This document shows positions 1 to 5,094 of a DNA stretch of 8,889 nt, piece by piece. Position 1 is the stretch's first letter; every line of letters starts with the position of its first letter. Under the pieces are notes generated by a model. The model searched no databases. It worked only from the letters and a program-made list of their open reading frames with translations, and was not told the origin of the DNA. Both the position numbers and the translations under genes were made by a program. Source of the DNA: Pseudomonadota bacterium (lineage in GTDB: Bacteria > Pseudomonadota > Gammaproteobacteria > SZUA-229); contig DAOVJH010000036.1 of assembly GCA_030673345.1 (NCBI GenBank), positions 1-8,889 of the forward strand. Direction: 5' to 3'.

Positions 1-1
1 A

Positions 2-91
2 GATTTAGACGAAGGCAAATGGGTACGTGTTGGTGGCTGGGGCGATATAGACGAAGCTAGAGAAGAGATCATGTCCAGTGTGGCTATGTAG
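2..91 (+). CDS. C-terminal fragment of an unidentified protein (5' end outside window)
   Basis: An open frame enters from the left edge and runs 29 codons to TAG at 89-91. The visible tail includes GKWVRVGGWGDIDEAREEI and ends in SSVAM. The composition (charged, Gly/Trp-rich, then a short acidic helix) looks like real protein, but I do not recognise the family and the rest of the gene is outside the window. It converges on the minus-strand tRNA-Thr and is followed by a small hairpin at 142-159. Coding status is inferred from an open frame reaching the edge, which is short and could be chance. Confidence 0.45.
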   Translation, partial: DLDEGKWVRVGGWGDIDEAREEIMSSVAM

Positions 92-141
92 AAAGATGCA
101 CCGGTCAAGCCGAACTTCTAAACCAGTATAACCGGACGTTT

Positions 142-159
142 TACCGGCGAAGGCCGGTA
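142..159. terminator. GC-rich hairpin between convergent genes, weak terminator candidate
   Basis: Perfect 7-bp arms TACCGGC (142-148) and GCCGGTA (153-159) with a GAAG loop. It lies 50 bp after the partial plus-strand gene and about 30 bp beyond the 3' end of the minus-strand tRNA, so it could end transcripts from either side. Neither strand has a good T-tract after the stem, so intrinsic termination is uncertain; it may instead be an RNA-end-stabilising hairpin. Confidence 0.35.
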
Positions 160-191
160 TTCATGCCATGTTATTGCTAAACTGATAAATA

Positions 192-268
192 TGGTGCCGG
201 AACGCGGGATCGAACCGCGAACATCGTCGTTACGAGTGACGCGCTCTACCAGTTGGAGCTATTCCGGC
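192..268 (-). tRNA. tRNA-Thr, anticodon CGU
   Basis: The minus strand folds into a full 77-nt cloverleaf: acceptor arms GCCGGAA and TTCCGGC, D-stem GCTC/GAGC with GG in the loop, anticodon loop CTCGTAA (230-236), variable loop ATGTT, T-stem CGCGG/CCGCG with loop TTCGATC, discriminator A and an encoded CCA (192-194). The anticodon CGT (232-234) reads ACG, a threonine codon. One oddity: the loop-closing pair 31-39 of the anticodon stem is A-C rather than A-U; every other stem pair is canonical. The 5' flank is the REP-like region (291-380). No convincing sigma-70 promoter was picked out. Confidence 0.96.
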
Positions 269-290
269 GTTTTCTTACAAACGATAAACC

Positions 291-335
291 TGTAGAAGCG
301 GACCCATCTTTTATAATTATGGGTTCCACGAGCGC
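291..335 (+). repeat. REP-like palindrome, left member of an inverted pair
   Basis: Begins TGTAGAAGCGG, close to the TGTAGGAGCGG head known from gammaproteobacterial REP sequences, then forms an imperfect hairpin with GGACCCAT opposite ATGGGTTCC (one bulged base) around an AT-rich loop, ending in CCACGAGCG. The loop is longer than in typical REPs, suggesting a diverged copy. It is in opposite orientation to the copy at 353-380. It lies just upstream of tRNA-Thr and downstream of thiO. Confidence 0.6.
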
Positions 336-352
336 TGTACAAATTAAAGGCC

Positions 353-380
353 AATCGCGGAACAGGATTCCGCTCCTACA
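353..380 (-). repeat. REP-like palindrome, right member of an inverted pair
   Basis: On the minus strand it reads TGTAGGAGCGG, then AATCCTGTTCCGCGATT, the usual pattern of a gammaproteobacterial REP: conserved head, short hairpin, CGATT tail. The hairpin has perfect arms GCGGAA (357-362) and TTCCGC (368-373) around a 5-nt loop. It starts 9 bp beyond the thiO stop codon, so the thiO transcript would end in or near this structure. With 291-335 it makes a REP doublet (BIME/REPIN-like). No REP-associated tyrosine transposase is present in the window. Confidence 0.7.
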
Positions 381-388
381 ATATACAT

Positions 389-1477
389 TTAATGCTGCGC
401 ATGCATTGTATATGGTGCTGCATCACACCATGGCTGTCCGCCCAGAACGATATCCGCCATCAACTCAGCCGAAGCCGCACCCAGTACGATGCCGTTCCTG
501 AAATGGCCGGCATGAACATACAGGCCTTCGACATCATCATGATGACATATATAAGGTATGCCTTTTTCAGTGCCCGGTCTCAATCCTGCCCACTGTCTCT
601 CTATGGAGAGGCCTTCCAACAGGGGAACCAGTTCGACTGCCGCATGGTGCAGTTCCTCTAACGCTTCGGAAGAGACCGATTTATCAAAACCGATCTTTTC
701 CAGGGTGCTGCCCGCCAGTATCCTGCCATCACGACGCGGAATGATGTAATGCCCTTCTGACAGTATCATACGCTTCACCAGGTCAGGCTCACCTTTATAC
801 ATGATCATCTGCCCTTTGACCGGAAGCACATCGACTGAAGTCTGTGTAACACTAAACTGCGCACTCCATGCACCACTGGCGATGATGACTTTATCGGCAA
901 AAAAAGATTTCTGACTGGTGCGCACACCAGAGACTTTACCATTCTCGACAATTATTTCTTCAACTTCGGTACCTTCAAGATATGGGATAGACCGGTGGTC
1001 AAATGATGCTTTTAACGCTTTCACCAGTTTTGGGTTCCTCACCTGCTTGATATCCGGCATCCAGATACCTTTGTCCACAGCCTCGCCAACTGACTCCTCG
1101 ATATCATGGATAACATTCACATCATCGATATAACTGGCATCGACCGACCATTTTTTTGCCCAGTTCAGGATATCCTGCTCACCCTCATTTACTACCGTAA
1201 ACAGGCCTGAATCGATCAGCTCACAATCACTTCCGCTTTCTTCGAACAGTGTCTGCACCAGTTCAGGATAAATTTTTTTACTACGCTCAGCGAGCACGTT
1301 GACCGAGTCGGCATAACGCCAGGGATACAGCGGTGAGATGATTCCGCCACCCGCCCAGGAAGACTCACCGCCTAGCGGCCCTTTCTCCAGCAGCAGCACA
1401 TCGACACCCTGCAAAAACAGCTGACGCGCCGTTAATAAACCGATCGCGCCACCACCAACAATAATACAATCTGGCAT
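389..1477 (-). CDS. thiO: Glycine oxidase ThiO (FAD-dependent)
   Basis: 362 residues, usual for the family. ThiO oxidises glycine with O2 to dehydroglycine and H2O2; dehydroglycine is the C-N donor for thiazole synthesis by ThiG. Visible features: N-terminal Rossmann FAD site with VGGGAIG (7-13) and acidic E31 ending beta-2; the ThiO signature GGESSWAGGGIISP (36-49); a C-terminal half with GLRPGTEKGIPY (298-309) and GHFRNGIVLGAASAELMADI (324-343). R300 and R327 fit the two substrate-carboxylate arginines described in Bacillus glycine oxidase. The ATG at 1477 is right because the FAD motif starts six residues in; no clear Shine-Dalgarno precedes it. thiS and thiG lie nearby on the other strand, supporting the role. 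Use of ThiO rather than ThiH implies oxygen-dependent thiazole synthesis. Confidence 0.93.
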   Translation of the reverse strand: MPDCIIVGGGAIGLLTARQLFLQGVDVLLLEKGPLGGESSWAGGGIISPLYPWRYADSVNVLAERSKKIYPELVQTLFEESGSDCELIDSGLFTVVNEGEQDILNWAKKWSVDASYIDDVNVIHDIEESVGEAVDKGIWMPDIKQVRNPKLVKALKASFDHRSIPYLEGTEVEEIIVENGKVSGVRTSQKSFFADKVIIASGAWSAQFSVTQTSVDVLPVKGQMIMYKGEPDLVKRMILSEGHYIIPRRDGRILAGSTLEKIGFDKSVSSEALEELHHAAVELVPLLEGLSIERQWAGLRPGTEKGIPYICHHDDVEGLYVHAGHFRNGIVLGAASAELMADIVLGGQPWCDAAPYTMHAQH

Positions 1478-1623
1478 TTTTTTAATATCTATATCGAGGA
1501 GTATTCTATTTCTTTTGCATCTTCCACATCAGCAGCGGTGACAACACCTGATAACAGCATGCGGACAAGAGTAAATTCTGTATTTTTTTCATGACAGCGT
1601 TTCACCATTATCCATGCCATATT
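1478..1623. other. Gene-poor stretch between thiO and the 51-bp repeat
   Basis: No firm gene. A minus-strand frame of 43 codons (ATG at 1618-1620 to TAG at 1489-1491; begins MAWIMVKRCHEKN, ends KEIEYSSI) is open and continues upstream through both repeat units. It resembles no family I know and lacks a recognisable domain. The purine-rich AGGAAGG inside the repeat lies about 10 nt before its ATG and could act as a ribosome site, so a tiny gene cannot be excluded. This stretch must also hold the thiO promoter and leader unless thiO is read through from 1802-2818; no clear -35/-10 pair was seen. Confidence 0.4.
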
Positions 1624-1724
1624 CGCACCGCCTTCCTGGCTCCTTGCTGAATACCGTCCTTCCATGGACATAACCGCACCGCCTTCCTGGCTCCTTGCTG
1701 AATACCGTCCTTCCATGGACATAA
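1624..1724 (-). repeat. Two tandem copies of a 51-bp repeat with small hairpins
   Basis: Units at 1624-1673 and 1675-1724 match over 50 consecutive bases at a period of 51 bp. On the minus strand each unit runs TGTCCATGGAAGGACGG, a linker TATTCAGCAAGGA, then GCCAGGAAGGCGGTGCGG. Each holds two small inverted repeats: GTCC/GGAC around ATGGAA (arms 1707-1710/1717-1720 and 1656-1659/1666-1669) and GCC/GGC around AGGAA (1681-1683/1689-1691 and 1630-1632/1638-1640). The array begins directly at the T-tract of the terminator at 1723-1750. A diverged relative lies at 6009-6078 behind the prk terminator. The near-perfect identity implies a recent duplication. Confidence 0.93.
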
Positions 1725-1750
1725 AAAAAGCAGCGTTAAAACGTTGCTTT
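1723..1750 (-). terminator. Rho-independent terminator of the 1802-2818 gene
   Basis: On the minus strand, arms AAAGCAACGTT and AACGCTGCTTT (plus positions 1740-1750 and 1727-1737) pair with one A-C mismatch around a two-base centre, followed by a run of seven T. It lies 52 bp past the stop codon of the exported-protein gene and is correctly oriented for it. The T-tract abuts the tandem repeat. Confidence 0.8.
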
Positions 1751-1801
1751 ATATTACCGAATAAAGGTACCGACTTAAAGCACCTATCTATTTACATCGG
1801 G

Positions 1802-2818
1802 CTATTCACATGTCGAACTTGCCTGAATGCTGGAGGGTGCATGCTCGATGTATTTCTGACAGTAACAGCGATGCTCGCCCTTATTCCAGTATTTCTCACA
1901 TACCTTGACCATTTTCATGGCGATCTCACCACCGATCTCAGCCTGTTTTGCTTCACTGGCAGCAATCGCTGCCGCTTCAGCTTGCAGTTTTTCTTCCTGC
2001 TTCAGTTTTTCAGCCAGCGCCTTCTGTTTTTTCTCTTCAGCCAGCTTGCGCTGTTTTTCTTTTTCCTTGTTGACCAGTTTCGTCACCCAGGTTTCTGCAT
2101 CGAGTTTAGCTGAGGCATCATTACAGTCATACTCGACTGATTTTATATTTTTATATTGCGGCGGCGGTCCAGCCCAGCATTTTCTGGCAGGTTTTAGCTT
2201 AGCTATTTTTGCCACAGGTGCAACGGAAACCGGGGCTGCGATGACCGGCGCTGGTTTTGCATTCAAAGCCAGGTACATATCCTTGAAGTCACTGATATCG
2301 TAAGTTAATTCTAACTGGGTTCGGAACGGCTTCAGCATGAAAGATAAACGGCTACCCTCCCGCAATGACTTCAAAGTATCTTTGTTGAGACGCATGACAA
2401 AACTGCCTGCTGCACCATCAATAGTACAGACGCCTTTTGCCACTTTTAGGCCCTGTTGTAGAAAACGCTTATGACGCTCCTGGTTATTCAAACACCACAT
2501 GAACAATGGGCTCTGCTTGCCATCGATCTTTAAATTTTTGATCTCCAGCTGGGTGAAACTTTTAGGACTTGCCCCGGCTGAGTCACTGGACATGCTCAGC
2601 TTGAGCTGTTTATTATCAAACAGCAGATGATAATAAGTACCCTTACCATCAGATGATGATTTTATTGCGGTTACTGCCTTTTTATCGATATTCCATGCCG
2701 CATCTTTTCCGATATTCAAACTATTCTTTTTAGCGAATGGATTAACAGCATCTTTTGCAAAAACATTAAAACTGATTAGGCACAGCGCGACTAACGATAT
2801 AAACAACTGCTTAAACAT
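1802..2818 (-). CDS. Exported Cys-rich coiled-coil protein of unknown function
   Basis: 338 residues from the ATG at 2818; I do not recognise the family. Residues 1-21 are a signal peptide (MFKQ, hydrophobic core LFISLVALCLISF, likely cleavage VFA-KD), so it acts in the periplasm or outer envelope. A folded domain follows (about 35-185) containing C109 and C131; its layout vaguely recalls IalB-like proteins, a weak impression only. Then come a Pro/Ala/Val-rich linker (188-211), a segment with C214 and C232, a highly charged Lys/Glu/Gln coiled coil (about 248-294), and a C-terminal knot with C307, C318, C320 and C337 around CEKYWNKGEHRCYCQKYIE. Eight mature cysteines suggest disulfides. The frame opens at 2932, but the 38 extra residues would precede the signal peptide, so 2818 is preferred. 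The gene has its own terminator (1723-1750) and diverges from thiS. A structural or binding role is more likely than enzymatic. Confidence 0.75.
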   Translation of the reverse strand: MFKQLFISLVALCLISFNVFAKDAVNPFAKKNSLNIGKDAAWNIDKKAVTAIKSSSDGKGTYYHLLFDNKQLKLSMSSDSAGASPKSFTQLEIKNLKIDGKQSPLFMWCLNNQERHKRFLQQGLKVAKGVCTIDGAAGSFVMRLNKDTLKSLREGSRLSFMLKPFRTQLELTYDISDFKDMYLALNAKPAPVIAAPVSVAPVAKIAKLKPARKCWAGPPPQYKNIKSVEYDCNDASAKLDAETWVTKLVNKEKEKQRKLAEEKKQKALAEKLKQEEKLQAEAAAIAASEAKQAEIGGEIAMKMVKVCEKYWNKGEHRCYCQKYIEHAPSSIQASSTCE

Positions 2819-3000
2819 AAATATATTCCAGATTATTTGTACACACTGCCAACAGGCATGTAATAGAATGACCAACCACAGATAGAGCCCACATGAAATT
2901 AATATAATTATTTTGATAAATTTATAGCACAATATTGATGATTTTCATGTTTGCATGCCTAAATGGCACAAAAACCACTCCCCCCTCAGGAAAAATTTAG
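2819..3000. promoter_or_regulatory. AT-rich divergent promoter region with an 8-bp inverted repeat
   Basis: This 182-bp gap must hold promoters for both the exported-protein gene (minus) and thiS (plus). It is strongly AT-rich around 2895-2940. Perfect inverted arms ACATGAAA (2891-2898) and TTTCATGT (2943-2950) lie 52 bp apart centre to centre, about five helical turns, and could be a regulator site. No -35/-10 pair is convincing on either strand. No TPP riboswitch core was found, although this is the leader of a thiamin operon. Confidence 0.4.
2987..2991 (+). promoter_or_regulatory. Ribosome binding site of thiS
   Basis: CAGGA ends 9 nt before the ATG at 3001 and is the only purine-rich Shine-Dalgarno match in the leader. 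It supports the chosen start of thiS. Confidence 0.6.
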
Positions 3001-3255
3001 ATGATCACCATTATTTTGAACGGCGATAACAAGCAGCTGGACAGTGGTACAAGTATCGCTCAACTACTGGAAACCCTCGATTTAAGCGAAAAACGCCTTG
3101 CTGTAGAGATCAATCAGCAAATTATTGCGCGAAGTGATTTCTCCAATTTCACTCTTAGCGACCAGGATAAAGTAGAAATCGTACAGGCCATCGGCGGCGG
3201 CTGCCCCGACCTGACACAAGTTAATCGCAAACACATTTATATGGCTGCGCCCTGA
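3001..3255 (+). CDS. thiS: Sulfur carrier protein ThiS with an abnormal C-terminal extension
   Basis: 84 residues; the family is normally about 66 and ends in Gly-Gly. ThiS is a small ubiquitin-fold carrier whose terminal glycine is adenylated by ThiF and converted to a thiocarboxylate that gives sulfur to ThiG. Visible: N-terminal strand ITIILNGDN, central helix IAQLLETLDL (19-28), RLAVEINQQII (32-42), and DKVEIVQAIGGG (56-67). Here the frame continues past GGG (65-67) with CPDLTQVNRKHIYMAAP (68-84) to TGA at 3253-3255. Codon 68 is TGC (3202-3204), one base from TGA, so a lost stop fits. As read, the diglycine is internal and cannot be activated without trimming. Alternatives: sequence error, or proteolytic maturation as for QbsE-type carriers. 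First gene of thiS-thiG-trmB; thiG follows after 84 bp. Confidence 0.9.
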   Translation: MITIILNGDNKQLDSGTSIAQLLETLDLSEKRLAVEINQQIIARSDFSNFTLSDQDKVEIVQAIGGGCPDLTQVNRKHIYMAAP

Positions 3256-3339
3256 TCATAAAAATCGAGTAATATACGCCTGCTTGGAGAAATACTCAGA
3301 GAAGCACCCCTGTTAACATCCACTGTATCGCAAAACATT

Positions 3340-4134
3340 ATGTCTGACACAAAAGTTAATCAACCGCTGGTCATCGCCGGCAACACCTACTCTTCACGCC
3401 TGCTGGTCGGCACCGGTAAATATAAAGACAACGAAGAGACCCGTCTGGCACTGGAAGCCAGCGGCGCAGAGATTATCACCATCGCGATACGCAGGACCAA
3501 CATCGGCCAGAACCCTGATGAACCCAACCTGCTGGATGAACTGCCGCTCGATAAATACACATTATTGCCCAATACCGCGGGCTGCTACACGGTGGACGAT
3601 GCGGTCAGAACCTGCCGGCTCGCACGCGAATTACTCGGTGGCCATAAGCTGGTCAAACTGGAAGTACTGGGGGATGAAAAAACACTTTTCCCTGATACTA
3701 TCGAAACATTAAAAGCAGCGCAGATACTGGTCGACGACGGCTTTGACGTCATGGTCTACACCAATGATGATCCGCTGATCGCCAAAGAGCTTGAGAACAT
3801 CGGCTGTGTTGCCGTGATGCCACTGGCTGCACCGATAGGCTCTGGACTCGGCATCCGCAACCCCTACAACATCCTGACGATCATCGAAAATGCCAATGTA
3901 CCAATACTGGTTGATGCCGGTGTCGGCACTGCATCCGATGCTGCGATCGCGATGGAGCTTGGCTGCGATGGCATACTGATGAATACCGCGATCGCAGCGG
4001 CTCAAAACCCTGTGCTGATGGCATCCGCCATGAAAAAAGCCATAGAAGGCGGACGCGAAGCCTATCTTGCTGGTCGCATGCCGAGAAAACGTTTTGCCTC
4101 AGCATCATCCCCCATCGAAGGGACTTTTTTCTAA
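3340..4134 (+). CDS. thiG: Thiazole synthase ThiG
   Basis: 264 residues, full length. ThiG is a cytosolic TIM-barrel enzyme that condenses deoxyxylulose 5-phosphate, dehydroglycine and ThiS thiocarboxylate into the thiazole phosphate of thiamin. Visible: [10 protein letters not shown] (21-30), TIAIRRTN (47-54), [20 protein letters not shown] (78-97), VKLEVLGD (105-112) with K106 as the expected Schiff-base lysine, PIGSGLGI (165-172) and [20 protein letters not shown] (191-210) forming the phosphate site, and the C-terminal [16 protein letters not shown]. The ATG at 3340 gives a normal family N-terminus ([20 protein letters not shown]), but no Shine-Dalgarno precedes it and it lies 84 bp after thiS, so it may depend on the same transcript. 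trmB starts 17 bp after its stop. All key residues are intact, in contrast with ThiS. Confidence 0.97.
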   Translation: MSDTKVNQPLVIAGNTYSSRLLVGTGKYKDNEETRLALEASGAEIITIAIRRTNIGQNPDEPNLLDELPLDKYTLLPNTAGCYTVDDAVRTCRLARELLGGHKLVKLEVLGDEKTLFPDTIETLKAAQILVDDGFDVMVYTNDDPLIAKELENIGCVAVMPLAAPIGSGLGIRNPYNILTIIENANVPILVDAGVGTASDAAIAMELGCDGILMNTAIAAAQNPVLMASAMKKAIEGGREAYLAGRMPRKRFASASSPIEGTFF

Positions 4135-4151
4135 ACAACTAGCTACACACC

Positions 4152-4859
4152 GTGTCGTCAGAAAATTCTCAGAAAAAAGCCAGCGCACCTCATCGTGCGA
4201 TAAAAAGCTTTGTATTAAGGCAGGGCCGGCTCACCAGCGCACAGCAAAATGCGCTGGAGAATTACTGGAAAGATTATGGCATCAATTATTCTGAGCAGCT
4301 TCTGGATTTTAGCGAGATATTCGGTAACGAAAATGAAGTTTTTCTCGAGATCGGCTTTGGAAACGGCGAGTCCCTGCTGCAGCAGGCGATCAACCAGCCA
4401 CAGTATAATTTTATCGGCATCGAGGTTCACGGCCCCGGCGTGGGCCACCTGATCCACAATGCCAACGCTCAGGACATACATAATATAAGGGTCATCCGCC
4501 ACGATGCCATCGACGTACTGACAAGACAGATAGCAGATAACTCAATAAAACAGCTGCAACTATTTTTCCCGGATCCCTGGCATAAAAAGCGCCATCACAA
4601 ACGCCGCATCATCAAACCCGCCTTTATCGAACTGGTACAGAAAAAGCTGAAAACTGGCGGTTTTTTCCACATGGCTACCGACTGGCAGCATTACGCCGAG
4701 CAGATGCTCGAAGAAATGGATAATGCCGCGGCATTTAGCAATATTTCAGGCAAGGGCCATTATTCAAAAACACAGGGCGCACGCTGTGAAACCAAATTTG
4801 AACGGCGCGGCATTAAACTGGGGCACGGCGTCTGGGATCTGATCTACGAGAAACTGTAA
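4152..4859 (+). CDS. trmB: tRNA (guanine-N7)-methyltransferase TrmB
   Basis: 235 residues, usual length. TrmB uses S-adenosylmethionine to make m7G46 in the variable loop of tRNAs. Visible: the family N-terminal stretch IKSFVLRQGRLTSAQQNALE (17-36), the SAM-binding EIGFGNGES (66-74), acidic E91 in IGIEVHGPG (88-96), the hallmark PDPWHKKRHHKRR (140-152), TDW (176-178) and the C-terminal TKFERRG (214-220). The start is GTG at 4152; there is no in-frame ATG before the conserved domain and no strong ribosome site. It lies 17 bp after thiG, an order known from other Gammaproteobacteria, so it is probably the last gene of the thiS-thiG-trmB operon. Co-transcription looks incidental rather than functional. 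Confidence 0.96.
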   Translation: MSSENSQKKASAPHRAIKSFVLRQGRLTSAQQNALENYWKDYGINYSEQLLDFSEIFGNENEVFLEIGFGNGESLLQQAINQPQYNFIGIEVHGPGVGHLIHNANAQDIHNIRVIRHDAIDVLTRQIADNSIKQLQLFFPDPWHKKRHHKRRIIKPAFIELVQKKLKTGGFFHMATDWQHYAEQMLEEMDNAAAFSNISGKGHYSKTQGARCETKFERRGIKLGHGVWDLIYEKL

Positions 4860-4879
4860 CCCCCCCTTAAACTACCTAC

Positions 4880-4902
4880 ACTATTGTTTTACATAGTTTT
4901 TT
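4880..4902 (+). terminator. Weak AT-rich terminator candidate after trmB
   Basis: Short arms ACTAT (4880-4884) and ATAGT (4893-4897) around an 8-nt loop are followed by a T-run to 4902. The stem is only five AT-rich pairs, so termination would be inefficient; the hairpin at 5004-5030 is a better candidate. Confidence 0.25.
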
Positions 4903-4932
4903 CTGCATCCGCCAGGTCTGATATCAGTATCA

Positions 4933-4949
4933 GCTGCTTACACAGCAGC
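4933..4949. promoter_or_regulatory. Inverted repeat upstream of prk, possible operator
   Basis: Perfect 6-bp arms GCTGCT (4933-4938) and AGCAGC (4944-4949) around TACAC, just after a near direct repeat of TATCAG. There is no T-tract, so it is not a terminator. It lies about 145 bp before prk. Calvin-cycle genes in proteobacteria are often controlled by the LysR-type CbbR, but this repeat does not clearly match a T-N11-A site, so the regulator is unknown. Confidence 0.3.
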
Positions 4950-4991
4950 CAAATCCACGAATACTTCAGCTAAATTGATTTCTCTCATTTC

Positions 4992-4997
4992 TATAAT
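4992..4997 (+). promoter_or_regulatory. Possible -10 box of the prk promoter
   Basis: A perfect TATAAT lies about 100 bp before the prk start. No good -35 sits 16-18 bp upstream (TTGATT at 4975-4980 is too close, TTCAGC at 4965-4970 slightly too far), so an activator-dependent promoter is possible. Initiation here would start the mRNA at about the hairpin at 5004-5030. Confidence 0.3.
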
Positions 4998-5003
4998 TGG
5001 CCG

Positions 5004-5030
5004 AAAAAGGATACAATAGCGTCCTTTTTT
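5004..5030 (+). terminator. Terminator-like hairpin between trmB and prk
   Basis: Arms AAAAAGGA (5004-5011) and TCCTTTTT (5022-5029) around a 10-nt loop, with A-tract before and T-tract after. The symmetry would allow action in either direction. It may end the thi-trmB transcript, or, if prk transcription starts upstream of it, work as a leader attenuator. The stem is mostly A-U, so its strength is uncertain. Confidence 0.45.
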
Positions 5031-5082
5031 CAGCGCAGTCACTTCTCTTAATACTGCCTGCAACACAGAATTTTAGTCCTTT

Positions 5083-5087
5083 GGAGA
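5083..5087 (+). promoter_or_regulatory. Ribosome binding site of prk
   Basis: GGAGA lies 7 nt before the ATG at 5095, the best-placed Shine-Dalgarno in the window, and fixes the start of phosphoribulokinase. It fits a strongly translated gene. Confidence 0.8.
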
Positions 5088-5094
5088 ATTAAAC

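Noticed and set aside
253..501. 82-codon plus-strand open frame
   Set aside because: It starts inside tRNA-Thr, crosses both REP palindromes and ends inside thiO on the other strand; no ribosome site or family features.
1489..1722. 77-codon minus-strand frame starting in the tandem repeat
   Set aside because: The first 34 residues are just the 51-bp repeat read twice (MSMEGRYSARSQEGGA), the frame starts in a terminator T-tract, and the remainder matches nothing I know. Kept only as a note in the gene-poor stretch.
1624..1724. CRISPR-like array
   Set aside because: The units abut with no unique spacers and there are only two; no cas genes in the window.
1664..2303. Plus-strand frames of 149 and 132 codons opposite the exported-protein gene
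   Set aside because: Phe/Leu/Ser-rich runs are the antisense of the Lys/Glu/Gln coiled coil; the minus-strand reading has a signal peptide and a terminator.
2819..2932. 38-residue N-terminal extension of the exported protein
   Set aside because: It would put a second hydrophobic segment before a good signal peptide and overlies the probable promoter; the ATG at 2818 is better.
2819..3000. TPP riboswitch before thiS
   Set aside because: I looked for the conserved CTGAGA and GGGTGC-like cores and the matching 3' helix and found none; the leader is AT-rich and short.
3193..3255. Programmed frameshift at the GGC GGC GGC TGC CCC run of thiS
   Set aside because: No slippery heptamer or downstream structure is evident, and simple stop loss (TGA to TGC) explains the tail with one change.
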